Shown piece by piece: positions 1 to 7,251 of a stretch of 13,636 nt of DNA (position 1 is its first letter; the number at the start of each line of letters is the position of its first letter). The DNA comes from Chloracidobacterium sp. UBA3360 (GTDB lineage Bacteria; Acidobacteriota; Blastocatellia; Pyrinomonadales; Pyrinomonadaceae), in the NCBI GenBank assembly GCA_002360555.1, contig DEQS01000106.1, positions 1-13,636 on the forward strand, written 5' to 3'. The translations under genes were made by a program, and so were the position numbers. The notes below the pieces were generated by a model. The model saw nothing but the letters and a program-made list of their open reading frames with translations. It was not told the DNA's origin and made no database searches.

Positions 1-1370
1 ACGGCTCGAACATTGTTTATCTCCGTAATCCTGATAAGGTTGAGGCAACTTCGACAAACAGTGACATCTACATCCAATCACTCAACGGCGGCAGTGTGAA
101 AAATATTACCGCTAACATGAAAGGCTATGATACGGGACCGGTTTACACGCCGGACGGTAAATATCTGCTATTCCGTTCGCAGGAAAGGCCTACATTCGAG
201 GCAGATCGCTGGCGGATCATGCGTTACAAACCGCAGAGCGGCGAGATCGTCGAGCTTACACGCGGTTTTGATCAACAGGCTGATGACATCGTGATATCGC
301 CTGATGGCAAAATGATCTATTTCACCGCCGGAGAACGCGGCAAAGCTCCGATCTTTAGTGTCCCGGTCGAACCTGATTTTCGATTAAGGATCGCGACACA
401 TGTTAGAAAAGTCATCGATGGTGTCTTTGCGAGCAATCTTAATGTCACGTCCGACGGCAAGCTGATCTTCGCGGCGAACTCAATGAGTATGCCGACCGAG
501 ATCATGAGTGCCAGCACGAGTGGTGGTGGCGTTACTGCATTAACTACAGTAAATAACTCTTCGCTTGCTTCGTTTGGTCTGCAAAAGCCCGAGGAAATGG
601 ATTGGAAAGGCGGGCTCGGCGCCAATGTTCACGGATTTTTGCTCAAGCCCGCCAAGTTTGACCCTGCAAAAAAATATCCGCTCATCGTTCTTATACATGG
701 AGGCCCGCAGGGTGCGTGGAGCGATAATTGGGGTTACCGCTGGAACCCGCAGATCTTTGCAAATCAGGGCTATGTCGTGTTTATGCCGAACCCGCGTGGT
801 TCGACCGGTTATGGCCAAAAATTTGTAGATGAGATCTCCGGCGACTGGGGCGGTAAGGCTTACACCGACATTATGAACGGTGTTGCCGAAGTCACGAAAA
901 AGCCATTTATCGACAAGACACGAATCGGTGCGGCAGGTGCAAGTTATGGCGGATACATGGTCGATTGGCTGCTCGGGCACAATAATGACCCAAGATTCAA
1001 ATTCAAAGCATTCGTCTCGCACGCCGGGGTTTATAACCTGGAAAGCATGGCCACCGCGACCGAAGAGCTGTGGTTCGTTAACTGGGAATTCAAAGGGTTC
1101 CCGTGGCAAAACCGTTCGCAGTACGAAAAATGGTCGCCTAATCGTTTTGCGGCCAACTTTTCGACACCAACACTCGTGACGGCGGGTGAACTTGATTATC
1201 GCGTGCCCTACGATCAGAGCCTGCAGCTTTACACGACGCTCCAGCTAAAGGGCGTTGATTCAAAGCTGATAATGTTCCCCGACGAAGGCCATTGGATCCT
1301 CAAGCCGCAGAATTCTGAATTTTGGTATAACAACGTCAACGATTGGTTCAAGAAATACCTGAAGCCATAA
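1..1370 (+). CDS. S9 family (prolyl oligopeptidase-type) serine peptidase, 5' end outside window
   Basis: Secreted or periplasmic serine peptidase of the S9 (DPP-IV/acylaminoacyl peptidase-like) family, cleaving short peptides. The frame is open to the left edge (first full codon at 3), so the GTG at 96 is only an internal codon. Numbering residues from that GTG: the N-terminal part carries beta-propeller-type repeats (TPDGKYLLF, SPDGKMIYF, TSDGKLIF). From about residue 190 an alpha/beta-hydrolase domain follows, with oxyanion-hole motif HGGPQ, nucleophile GASYGGYM (Ser codon 942-944), Asp in AGELDYRVP (codon 1194-1196) and His in DEGHW (codon 1290-1292). The complete triad argues for an active enzyme. 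Families of this type are usually 600-700 aa, so roughly 200 or more residues with the signal peptide lie outside. The M1 peptidase gene follows after 6 bp, suggesting a peptide-scavenging operon. Confidence 0.93.
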   Translation, partial: GSNIVYLRNPDKVEATSTNSDIYIQSLNGGSVKNITANMKGYDTGPVYTPDGKYLLFRSQERPTFEADRWRIMRYKPQSGEIVELTRGFDQQADDIVISPDGKMIYFTAGERGKAPIFSVPVEPDFRLRIATHVRKVIDGVFASNLNVTSDGKLIFAANSMSMPTEIMSASTSGGGVTALTTVNNSSLASFGLQKPEEMDWKGGLGANVHGFLLKPAKFDPAKKYPLIVLIHGGPQGAWSDNWGYRWNPQIFANQGYVVFMPNPRGSTGYGQKFVDEISGDWGGKAYTDIMNGVAEVTKKPFIDKTRIGAAGASYGGYMVDWLLGHNNDPRFKFKAFVSHAGVYNLESMATATEELWFVNWEFKGFPWQNRSQYEKWSPNRFAANFSTPTLVTAGELDYRVPYDQSLQLYTTLQLKGVDSKLIMFPDEGHWILKPQNSEFWYNNVNDWFKKYLKP

Positions 1371-1376
1371 AACTAT

Positions 1377-3062
1377 ATGAGATCTTTACGATACTTTTCA
1401 TTTACAGCCGCAATACTTTTTATTGCGGCTTTTTCCTCATTTGCCCAGATCGGCAAACCTGAGTTCACTCGTGCACAAACCTTTGATGTTCGACATTACA
1501 GCATCAGAGCAAGTTTTGACCGCACGAATAAAAAGGTCATAGGTGATACGACCGTGACGTTGTCACCATTGAAAACAGACCTGCGAATCGTTGAACTTGA
1601 CGCGGTCGACATAGCGTTCGCGTCTGTAACGCTCGACGGCAAACCAGCACAGTACAAAACTATTGACGGCAAGGTTATCGTCACGTTAGATAAAGCCTAC
1701 GGCCCGGCAGATGTTATTGCACTACAATTCAAATATACCGCCTCGCCAAAAAAAGGCGTGTATTTTGTCGATGCCGAAAGTGGACGAGGTGCTCACTCAG
1801 CACAGATCTGGACTCAGGGTGAGGCTGAAGAAGCCCGTTACTGGATACCTTCGTACGATTTCCCGAGCGACAAAGCAACGACCGAACAATATCTGACGGT
1901 TGAAAAAGACGAGACCGTCATCGGCAACGGTGAACTGATCGGAAAAGAGCCAAACACAGATGGGACAGTCACCTGGCATTACAAGATGCCGGTGCCACAC
2001 TCAACTTATCTGATCTCATTCGTCATCGGCAAATATGTGCGGGTTGATGACAAACACGGGGATATCCCACTTGGATTCTATGTCTATCCCGGCAAAGAAG
2101 AAACGGCGAAAAAGGCTTTTGGCGATACGGCAAAGATGATGGCCGTTTTCGAAGAGCTGACCGGCGTAAAATTCCCCTACAACAAATACGATCAGACGAT
2201 CGTTGCCAAATTTCAGTTTGGCGGTATGGAAAATATTACTGCGACGACGATGTCCGACAATGAGATATTTTTTGCCGATTTTGATTTTGGCAAAGCCATC
2301 GTTACCGATCTCGTCTCTCACGAACTCGCCCACTCATGGTTTGGCGATCTCGTCACTTGCCGCAACTGGGCTGAGCTATGGCTTAACGAAGGCTTTGCGA
2401 CCTACATGGAGGCCGCATACCGAGAAAAGGTAAATGGTCGTGAGGACTACATCACTAAAGTAAGATCTGACGCCGGCGACTTCCTCGTTGACGATTCGAT
2501 CAACCGCAAACGGCACGGCCTATATAACCGCCGAGCCGAAGACGTAAATGGACTTTTCGATAACGCCGCGATCACCTATAACAAAGGCGGAGCCGTCCTG
2601 CATATGCTACGCGAACAGGTCGGGACCGAAAACTTTTGGAAGGCGGTGAACATATATCTAAACCGCCATAAACTTGCCAACGTCGAATCCACCGATCTCA
2701 AACGAGCGATGGAGGAAACATCCGGCCAGGACCTCGGTTGGTTCTTTGACCAATGGGTCTATGGTATCAGTGCTCCAAAGCTGACCGTGAAACCGGTCTA
2801 TAGCTCGCGAACAAAAACGCTAAAACTGACCATAACTCAAACCCAAAAGCCCGAAGCTCTTGTCACATCCGCATTTCGAATGCCAATGGATATAGAGATC
2901 AAAGCCGCTCGTACGACATCAACAAAGCCGGTTACGCTCACCAAAAGGGTCGAAGTAATATCCATCCCGTCAGCGACAAAACCGTCCGAGATCGTCCTTG
3001 ACCCAACCGATAAGGTCATCCTCAAAACCGTCAAGATGCTGCCGATAACGGTCGTTCGCTGA
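1377..3062 (+). CDS. Secreted M1 family zinc aminopeptidase
   Basis: Zinc metallo-aminopeptidase (561 aa) removing N-terminal residues from peptides, predicted to be exported: basic start, hydrophobic stretch, likely cleavage after SSFAQ around residue 24. An N-terminal beta domain spans about 35-220. The catalytic domain has the exopeptidase motif GGMEN (282-286), zinc site HELAHSW (His315, Glu316, His319) and the third ligand Glu338 in WLNEGFATY, i.e. HEXXH-X18-E. Tyr401 in ITYNKG is the likely transition-state Tyr. It ends in a short beta domain (about 470-561) and lacks the large C-terminal helical domain of PepN-type enzymes. ATG 1377 is 6 bp after the S9 stop and no good Shine-Dalgarno sequence is visible, so translation may be coupled. 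Transcription probably ends at the stem-loop at 3141-3172. Confidence 0.94.
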   Translation: MRSLRYFSFTAAILFIAAFSSFAQIGKPEFTRAQTFDVRHYSIRASFDRTNKKVIGDTTVTLSPLKTDLRIVELDAVDIAFASVTLDGKPAQYKTIDGKVIVTLDKAYGPADVIALQFKYTASPKKGVYFVDAESGRGAHSAQIWTQGEAEEARYWIPSYDFPSDKATTEQYLTVEKDETVIGNGELIGKEPNTDGTVTWHYKMPVPHSTYLISFVIGKYVRVDDKHGDIPLGFYVYPGKEETAKKAFGDTAKMMAVFEELTGVKFPYNKYDQTIVAKFQFGGMENITATTMSDNEIFFADFDFGKAIVTDLVSHELAHSWFGDLVTCRNWAELWLNEGFATYMEAAYREKVNGREDYITKVRSDAGDFLVDDSINRKRHGLYNRRAEDVNGLFDNAAITYNKGGAVLHMLREQVGTENFWKAVNIYLNRHKLANVESTDLKRAMEETSGQDLGWFFDQWVYGISAPKLTVKPVYSSRTKTLKLTITQTQKPEALVTSAFRMPMDIEIKAARTTSTKPVTLTKRVEVISIPSATKPSEIVLDPTDKVILKTVKMLPITVVR

Positions 3063-3064
3063 TC

Positions 3065-3112
3065 TTGGTCCACCTTGGTCCTAGTTGGTCCACCTGGTCC
3101 GGACCGGACCAA
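3065..3112 (+). repeat. TTGGTCC decamer repeat with inverted end
   Basis: Directly after the M1 stop codon, TTGGTCC occurs at 3065, 3075 and 3085 and TGGTCC again at 3095, exactly 10 bp apart. This is followed by the reverse complement GGACCGGACCAA (3101-3112). The element can fold into several alternative GC-rich hairpins. There is no T-run behind it on the plus strand, so it is not an intrinsic terminator in that direction. Confidence 0.7.
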
Positions 3113-3140
3113 AAAGACGAAAATCCGATCGAGTAAACAA

Positions 3141-3172
3141 AAAAGTTCCGCCAATTGCTTGGCGGAACTTTT
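3141..3172. terminator. Bidirectional intrinsic terminator
   Basis: Perfect 14-bp stem (AAAAGTTCCGCCAA, 3141-3154, with TTGGCGGAACTTTT, 3159-3172) closing a TTGC tetraloop. On the minus strand the stem runs into six T (3146-3141) and then GTTT; on the plus strand it runs into TTTTCTCTTT. It can end the S9-M1 transcript from the left and the riboswitch RNA from the right. Confidence 0.88.
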
Positions 3173-3185
3173 CTCTTTGAGAAGA

Positions 3186-3252
3186 CCGGATGTCTGCTTC
3201 AAGTGTTGAAACACGATAGGCGAAGCACATCGAAAATCGCGCCTATATCCGG
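3186..3252 (-). ncRNA. Structured RNA segment between riboswitch and terminator
   Basis: On the minus strand, CCGGAT (3252-3247) pairs with ATCCGG (3191-3186). Nested inside, ATAGGCG (3246-3240) pairs with CGCCTAT (3222-3216), and GTGT/ACAC (3214-3211 with 3206-3203) makes a small third hairpin. A competing pairing, TGCTTC (3227-3222) with GAAGCA (3200-3195), is also possible. The nested complementarity suggests a folded RNA that may be the expression platform of the riboswitch or part of a small RNA. I do not recognise a named family. Confidence 0.5.
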
Positions 3253-3277
3253 CTTGATCCCTACCTGTAACTTCTTT

Positions 3278-3416
3278 GCCACACCTACGAGGTTAGCTGA
3301 CGGGCTAGGAACGAAAGATTATCCCTGCATCTCACGAGATGCTTCGCCCCCGTTCTCACAATAAACTGTGAGACATTGGTTCCCCCGCTCTCGACTCATG
3401 TCGAAATTCGGTGATC
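3278..3416 (-). promoter_or_regulatory. c-di-AMP riboswitch aptamer (ydaO-yuaA class)
   Basis: Read on the minus strand this matches the conserved core of the cyclic-di-AMP riboswitch. In order: CACCGAA at 3413-3407; GCGGGGGAACC around 3388-3378; GGGGGCGAAGC near 3352-3342 followed by the hairpin GCATCTCGTGAGATGC; then AGGGATAATC; and the hallmark CCGTCAGCTAACCTCGTAGG (3303-3284). CACC (3413-3410) pairs with GGTG (3285-3282) to close P1. The arrangement follows, as I recall them, the Bacillus and Thermoanaerobacter aptamers. Known members sit in 5' leaders of cell-wall hydrolase, K+ transport and osmolyte genes. Here the aptamer points at the 3' end of the convergent M1 gene and no leftward protein gene follows. 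Confidence 0.9.
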
Positions 3417-3433
3417 AGGTTTTCAACATTGAA

Positions 3434-3462
3434 ATAGTAACACCAATTAGGGCCTATTTCAA
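3434..3462 (-). promoter_or_regulatory. Promoter of the riboswitch RNA
   Basis: Minus-strand TTGAAA (3462-3457), a 17-bp spacer, then TACTAT (3439-3434). Transcription would start near 3427, a few bases before the first aptamer nucleotides. This gives the riboswitch an independent sigma70-type promoter separate from the oxidase operon upstream. Confidence 0.65.
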
Positions 3463-3484
3463 GCGTTATGATGCGCTGTGTGAG

Positions 3485-3519
3485 AAAAAAGTTGGGCAAA
3501 CCGAAAAAAATTATCGCCC
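3485..3519 (-). terminator. Weak intrinsic terminator after the DUF420 gene
   Basis: On the minus strand GGGCGA (3519-3514) can pair with TTGCCC (3499-3494), including one G-T pair. This overlaps the DUF420 stop codon and is followed by AAC and six T (3490-3485). The stem is short (6 bp) and the loop is 14 nt, so termination may be partial. Confidence 0.42.
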
Positions 3520-3957
3520 GGGATAGATCTGGTACAAAAGTAGATAAACAACAACCCCGGTGACCGACACATACAACCATATTGGATACACGAGTCGGGC
3601 AAGTTTCCTGTGCTTGTCATACATACCTTTTAGCCCGCGACGGAGCGTGATGATGATGAATGGACCGATCAAAGCCGCAAGTATCGTGTGCGAGGTCAAT
3701 ATTGTGAAATATATCGGCCGTATCAGCCCTTCACCCGTAAATTTTGTCGGCCCGAGTCCAAAGTAATATGTGCGGATCGCATGATGAGTGAGATATCCAA
3801 CGAGAAAGAGTGCCGAAACGGAGCTTGCGGCAAGCATACAAAACCGGTGACGGTGGATCTGCCGCCGCATGATGAAGTAAAATCCGCAGATCAAAAAAAC
3901 ACCGCTTAGAGCGTTGAGCGTTGCGTTGAGATGCGGAAATATTTGCAGTACGTCCAT
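3511..3957 (-). CDS. DUF420 (CtaM/YozB-like) membrane protein, oxidase maturation
   Basis: 148-aa polytopic membrane protein of the DUF420 family with about four TM segments. Conserved His-containing stretches fit the family: LQIFPHLNATLNALSG near the N-terminus, HRHRFCM, YLTHHAIRTYYFG and TILTSHTILAAL. The Staphylococcus member CtaM is needed for activity of haem-A-containing aa3 oxidases; I infer a similar role here from its place behind ctaB and the subunit III gene. The chosen ATG (3957) overlaps the stop of the upstream gene by one base (TAATG), which implies translational coupling. A longer in-frame reading to 3996 would overlap that gene for no reason. Which metal or haem it handles cannot be told from sequence. 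Confidence 0.85.
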   Translation of the reverse strand: MDVLQIFPHLNATLNALSGVFLICGFYFIMRRQIHRHRFCMLAASSVSALFLVGYLTHHAIRTYYFGLGPTKFTGEGLIRPIYFTILTSHTILAALIGPFIIITLRRGLKGMYDKHRKLARLVYPIWLYVSVTGVVVYLLLYQIYPGR

Positions 3958-4676
3958 TATTTCCAGAAGCCTAGCAGGATAAACAGCACGATCCAAAGCC
4001 CGCCCATAAAATGCCAGTACCAGCCGACGACCTGCGCCAGAGTCGCTCGGCGGGCGATCTTATCAGCGTTCCCAGTCGGGTACCACACCCGCAGCAGAAC
4101 CGCTCCGAGGGCCGCTATGCCGCCGAGAACGTGCGCAGCATGCACCGCCGTCATAATGTAGAAAAATCCGGCGTACGGATTGCTCGCCATATAAAGCCCA
4201 CGACTAACTAAAGCGAACCACGACAGCAGTTGTGATGAGATAAACGCCGCCCCGAGCACGGTCGTAATGACCCACCACTTTTTCGCAGTCGGTTGGTCGT
4301 TGCGGTCGATAGACAATTTTCCAAGATGATAGGTGATGCTGCTCGCAAGTATTATCACCGTGCTAACCCAAACCTGTATCGGCAATGAAAAGGGCTGCCA
4401 CTCGGCGACGTTGTTTGTTGCGATCACGACGTAGGCCGCGATCAACCCCCCGAAAGTCATCAACACAACGACCAGTAAAAAACCTGTAAATATGCGAGAT
4501 TTACTTGGAACAAAAGGCTCGGGCTGTACGCGGCCATCATTACTTGGGCCGTCGCCACCGCCGCCCGGATCGTGTCCGTCACCGCCGTCTGGTGGCCCCG
4601 TGCCGATCGATGAATTCGATCGGCGAACCTTAGGTTCCGGGGCGTCTTCTATGATGTCAGCGGTTCCGATCTCCAT
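3957..4676 (-). CDS. Cytochrome c oxidase subunit III (haem-copper oxidase subunit 3)
   Basis: 239-aa membrane subunit of a proton-pumping haem-copper terminal oxidase. A hydrophilic, Gly/Asp/Pro-rich N-terminal tail (about residues 1-60) is followed by five predicted TM helices, as in the short form of subunit III. Family-like stretches are TGFLLVVVLMTFGGLIAAYV, SSITYHLGKLSIDRND, AFISSQLLSWFAL and FYIMTAVHAAHVLGG. I chose ATG 4676, four bases after the ctaB stop; an upstream TTG (4697) would overlap ctaB and adds only seven residues. Subunits I and II are not in this window and must be encoded elsewhere. Confidence 0.9.
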   Translation of the reverse strand: MEIGTADIIEDAPEPKVRRSNSSIGTGPPDGGDGHDPGGGGDGPSNDGRVQPEPFVPSKSRIFTGFLLVVVLMTFGGLIAAYVVIATNNVAEWQPFSLPIQVWVSTVIILASSITYHLGKLSIDRNDQPTAKKWWVITTVLGAAFISSQLLSWFALVSRGLYMASNPYAGFFYIMTAVHAAHVLGGIAALGAVLLRVWYPTGNADKIARRATLAQVVGWYWHFMGGLWIVLFILLGFWK

Positions 4677-4680
4677 ACTA

Positions 4681-5583
4681 CTAACGCTTATCCGCAACCA
4701 TCAGGATAAACAGCAATGGCAGATAAATAACAGATGCAAGCAACAGGCGCTTTGCTAGCTCGTTAGTTTTGGCGCGAGCAGATTGGATGCTTACGATCAA
4801 AAACAACACGCCCAAAATGCTAGCCCCGATCAAAAAGACAAATCCCGAAATTGCGAAAAAGAATGGTGCAAGACTAACCGGTAACAACATTACTGTGAAC
4901 AGCACGATCTGCCGGGATGTGAGCCTTCCGGACGGCTCAACGACAGGCAGCATCAATATGCCCGCCTTTTTGTACTCTTCGCGGTACATCCACGCGATCG
5001 CCATAAAATGTGGAAATTGCCAAAGAAACTGCATCGCAAACAACGCCCACGCAGCGAGTGTGATCTCATTCGCCGCCGCCGTCCAGCCCATCAGCGGCGG
5101 CAAGGCTCCTGGGATCGCTCCAACGGCCGTGGAAACTGACGTTCGCGTCTTTAACGGCGTATAGACAAGCACATAGCCGACGATCACAACCAGACCCAAT
5201 ATCGCGGTCAGCGGATTTACGAGCAAAAACAGATATATCTCAGCGATCGAACATAGACCTATGCCAAATATGAGGGATTCAGTCGGTGTCACCTTGCTGG
5301 TTGGCAGCGGCCGCGTCGAGGTGCGTTCCATCAGCTTGTCGATATTACGTTCCCAGTACTGATTGAGCGTCGCAACGCCAAAAGCGAGTAATGCGATCGC
5401 TATCATCGAATTCGCAAAGAGCACGTAATCGAACGGCCCGTGCGACGCGAGATAAAATCCCGCCGCCGAGGTCAAAACCAGCAGCACGGCGATACGCGGC
5501 TTGGTTAGTTCGACAAATGCCGCGATGCGTTCTCGCACGGATGCGACCTTTGTTTCGTTAATTTCGGCGGTGACTGTTTCCAT
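4681..5583 (-). CDS. ctaB: Protoheme IX farnesyltransferase (haem O synthase)
   Basis: 300-aa UbiA-superfamily prenyltransferase of the inner membrane that adds a farnesyl group to protohaem IX to make haem O, precursor of haem A for terminal oxidases. The entry motif VELTKPRIAVLLVLT (residues about 24-38) is followed by the polyprenyl-diphosphate/Mg site NQYWERNIDKLMERTSTRPL and the second conserved loop YTPLKTRTSVSTAVGAIPGA with PPLMGW. WQFPHFMAIAWMYREEYKKA, also typical of this family, comes next. About nine hydrophobic segments are visible, and the length is normal. First gene of the leftward operon ctaB-subunit III-DUF420. No clear Shine-Dalgarno sequence lies at the usual distance. Confidence 0.96.
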   Translation of the reverse strand: METVTAEINETKVASVRERIAAFVELTKPRIAVLLVLTSAAGFYLASHGPFDYVLFANSMIAIALLAFGVATLNQYWERNIDKLMERTSTRPLPTSKVTPTESLIFGIGLCSIAEIYLFLLVNPLTAILGLVVIVGYVLVYTPLKTRTSVSTAVGAIPGALPPLMGWTAAANEITLAAWALFAMQFLWQFPHFMAIAWMYREEYKKAGILMLPVVEPSGRLTSRQIVLFTVMLLPVSLAPFFFAISGFVFLIGASILGVLFLIVSIQSARAKTNELAKRLLLASVIYLPLLFILMVADKR

Positions 5584-5615
5584 TGAGTTACAACTGATGC
5601 AAAACCTTAATGGAA

Positions 5616-5644
5616 AGAATAACGTCTAATAATGGTATTTCCAA
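5616..5644 (-). promoter_or_regulatory. Putative promoter of the ctaB operon
   Basis: Minus-strand TTGGAA (5644-5639), 17-bp spacer, TATTCT (5621-5616), giving a leader of about 25 nt before ATG 5583. The -10 lies inside GTTATTCTTT, a 10-mer that recurs in opposite orientation at the resB promoter. Confidence 0.45.
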
Positions 5645-5702
5645 ATTTCGCAACGATAACGGTTAATAAATAGACGTACAAGCGGAACTTATTTACAGTC
5701 GG

Positions 5703-5732
5703 ATGACAAAGTTAAACCGCATAAGTTATTCT
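5703..5732 (+). promoter_or_regulatory. Putative promoter of resB-ccsA
   Basis: ATGACA (5703-5708), 18-bp spacer, TATTCT (5727-5732). The -10 sits inside GTTATTCTTT (5725-5734), the inverted copy of the ctaB -10 region (5614-5623). Only 11 bases separate the -10 from ATG 5744, so the leader would be very short. Confidence 0.4.
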
Positions 5733-5743
5733 TTTGGATAAAG

Positions 5744-7240
5744 ATGTCAGCTGCAGAAGATTCCATAAAACCAAAACCCGCCGTAACACGAAAGTCAGCG
5801 CCGATTCTCAATCGGTTTCTCGATTTTGTCAGTTCGGTCAGATTTGGCGTCGTTCAACTATGTCTGCTTGTCGTGCTGGCGATGATCGGCATGCTCGTAC
5901 TACAGCAAAACGTCGAGGGTTTTGACGCCTATTACGTTTCGCTCACACCGGCCGAAAAAGTGGTTTTTGGCAAACTCGGCTTTTTTGACATCTACCACAG
6001 TTGGTATTTCAACCTGTTGCTGCTCACTCTCTCGCTCAACATAATTCTTGCGTCGATAGACCGCTTCCCTTCGGCATGGAGCTATATCGTCAAGCCCAAG
6101 GTCAAAGGCACGAAAGGCTGGCTACTCGCACGTAAGGATAACGAAACGATCAACTTTGGCGAACGGTCAATCGATGAAGTAAAAGACGCGATACAGAAGG
6201 AATTTAGGACGAAAGGATTTAAAACTACCGTGTCCGAGGACAAGGGTGGGACCTTCGTCTTTGGCGAAAACGGCAAATGGAATCGGCTCGGTGCGTACAT
6301 CGTTCACGTCTTTTTGCTAACCTTGTTTCTCGGTCATTTTGTCGCTCTTCAGACAGGGTTCGACGCAGATGTCAGGATGATACCGGGTGCGACGACCAGT
6401 CAGATACAGTTGATCCAATATAATCTCGATAAAAAAGAGCGGTTTAACGTCAATCTTCCATTTTCGATGGAATGTACTGACGTGCAGCAGCGGCTGATCG
6501 ACGAGAAAGGCAACATCGATGTCACAAACACTCTCGATTGGCGAACGCAATTGAAGATCGAGGACCCGTCTTACGGCACCACGATCGCCGACGTCAGCCT
6601 TAATAAGCCATACAGCTATCGCGGTTACAGGTTCTTTCAAGCGCAGACCATTCCGGTCGGCAATGCCCGAACGATCAAGCTTGAGCTCAGGCCAGAAGGC
6701 GGCGGTCAGCCGATCTTTGCAGATATCAGCCGAAACGGCGAAACTTCGTTGCCCGACGGAACAAAGGTAGAGTATGACGAATTCATGCCCGACTTCGTAA
6801 TGGGAAGCGACGGCAAGCCGGATACTAGAAGCGGCGAGTACAATCAACCTGCGGCGATTTTGAACGTTACCCCGCCAAACGGTGAGCGAACAAGGGTCTT
6901 CGCTATGCCCGCAAGCATTGCCGACAGAATCCCAATGGGTAATGCAAAGCTCGGATATAAATGGCGCCTTGCCGAGTTTGAAAAAGCACCTCTCGCTCAT
7001 ATCTTGTCGATCAAATACGATCCGTTCGAGGCGGCATTTATCGCATGGTACATCGGGGGCTTTGGTTTGATCGGAGCTCTGATGTTCGTATTTTTCTTAT
7101 CGCATAAACGAGTCTGGGCGCACATCGAAAAACGCGAAGATGGAACGACCGAGGTGGTGTTAGCAGGCGAGGCTAACCGCAATCAATTGGCATTTGGCGA
7201 TAGGTTTAAGAAGATCTCTGACGATCTGAAACGCATGTAA
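5744..7240 (+). CDS. resB: ResB, cytochrome c biogenesis (System II)
   Basis: 498-aa inner-membrane protein of the System II cytochrome c synthase, which with CcsA delivers and covalently attaches haem to apocytochromes c on the outer face of the membrane. TM segments lie at about 37-55, 87-105, 181-200 (GAYIVHVFLLTLFLGHFV) and 430-450 (WYIGGFGLIGALMFVFFLSH). A large soluble domain (about 205-425) sits between TM3 and TM4, including the family-typical SLNKPYSYRGYRFFQAQ, and a short cytoplasmic tail follows TM4. The length and layout match ResB. ccsA follows after 11 bp. Start at ATG 5744 with a weak GGA just upstream. Confidence 0.95.
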   Translation: MSAAEDSIKPKPAVTRKSAPILNRFLDFVSSVRFGVVQLCLLVVLAMIGMLVLQQNVEGFDAYYVSLTPAEKVVFGKLGFFDIYHSWYFNLLLLTLSLNIILASIDRFPSAWSYIVKPKVKGTKGWLLARKDNETINFGERSIDEVKDAIQKEFRTKGFKTTVSEDKGGTFVFGENGKWNRLGAYIVHVFLLTLFLGHFVALQTGFDADVRMIPGATTSQIQLIQYNLDKKERFNVNLPFSMECTDVQQRLIDEKGNIDVTNTLDWRTQLKIEDPSYGTTIADVSLNKPYSYRGYRFFQAQTIPVGNARTIKLELRPEGGGQPIFADISRNGETSLPDGTKVEYDEFMPDFVMGSDGKPDTRSGEYNQPAAILNVTPPNGERTRVFAMPASIADRIPMGNAKLGYKWRLAEFEKAPLAHILSIKYDPFEAAFIAWYIGGFGLIGALMFVFFLSHKRVWAHIEKREDGTTEVVLAGEANRNQLAFGDRFKKISDDLKRM

Positions 7241-7251
7241 ACGGAGACATT

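Noticed and set aside
540..1109. 189-codon minus-strand ORF inside the S9 peptidase gene
   Set aside because: It is a shadow of the strongly supported plus-strand catalytic domain; no family features.
2837..3214. 125-codon minus-strand ORF starting with GTG at 3214
   Set aside because: It lies antisense to the end of the M1 gene, crosses the terminator and has no ribosome binding site or recognisable protein features.
3081..3230. 49-codon minus-strand ORF behind the riboswitch (starts MCFAYRVSTLEADIRSS)
   Set aside because: It has no ribosome binding site, runs through the terminator stem and the TTGGTCC repeat, and its composition reflects those elements. It would be made only on read-through. 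Kept as a remote possibility, not as a gene.
6317..7000. 227-codon minus-strand ORF inside resB
   Set aside because: It is antisense to a clearly conserved ResB domain, has no promoter or ribosome binding site, and its protein has no coherent features.
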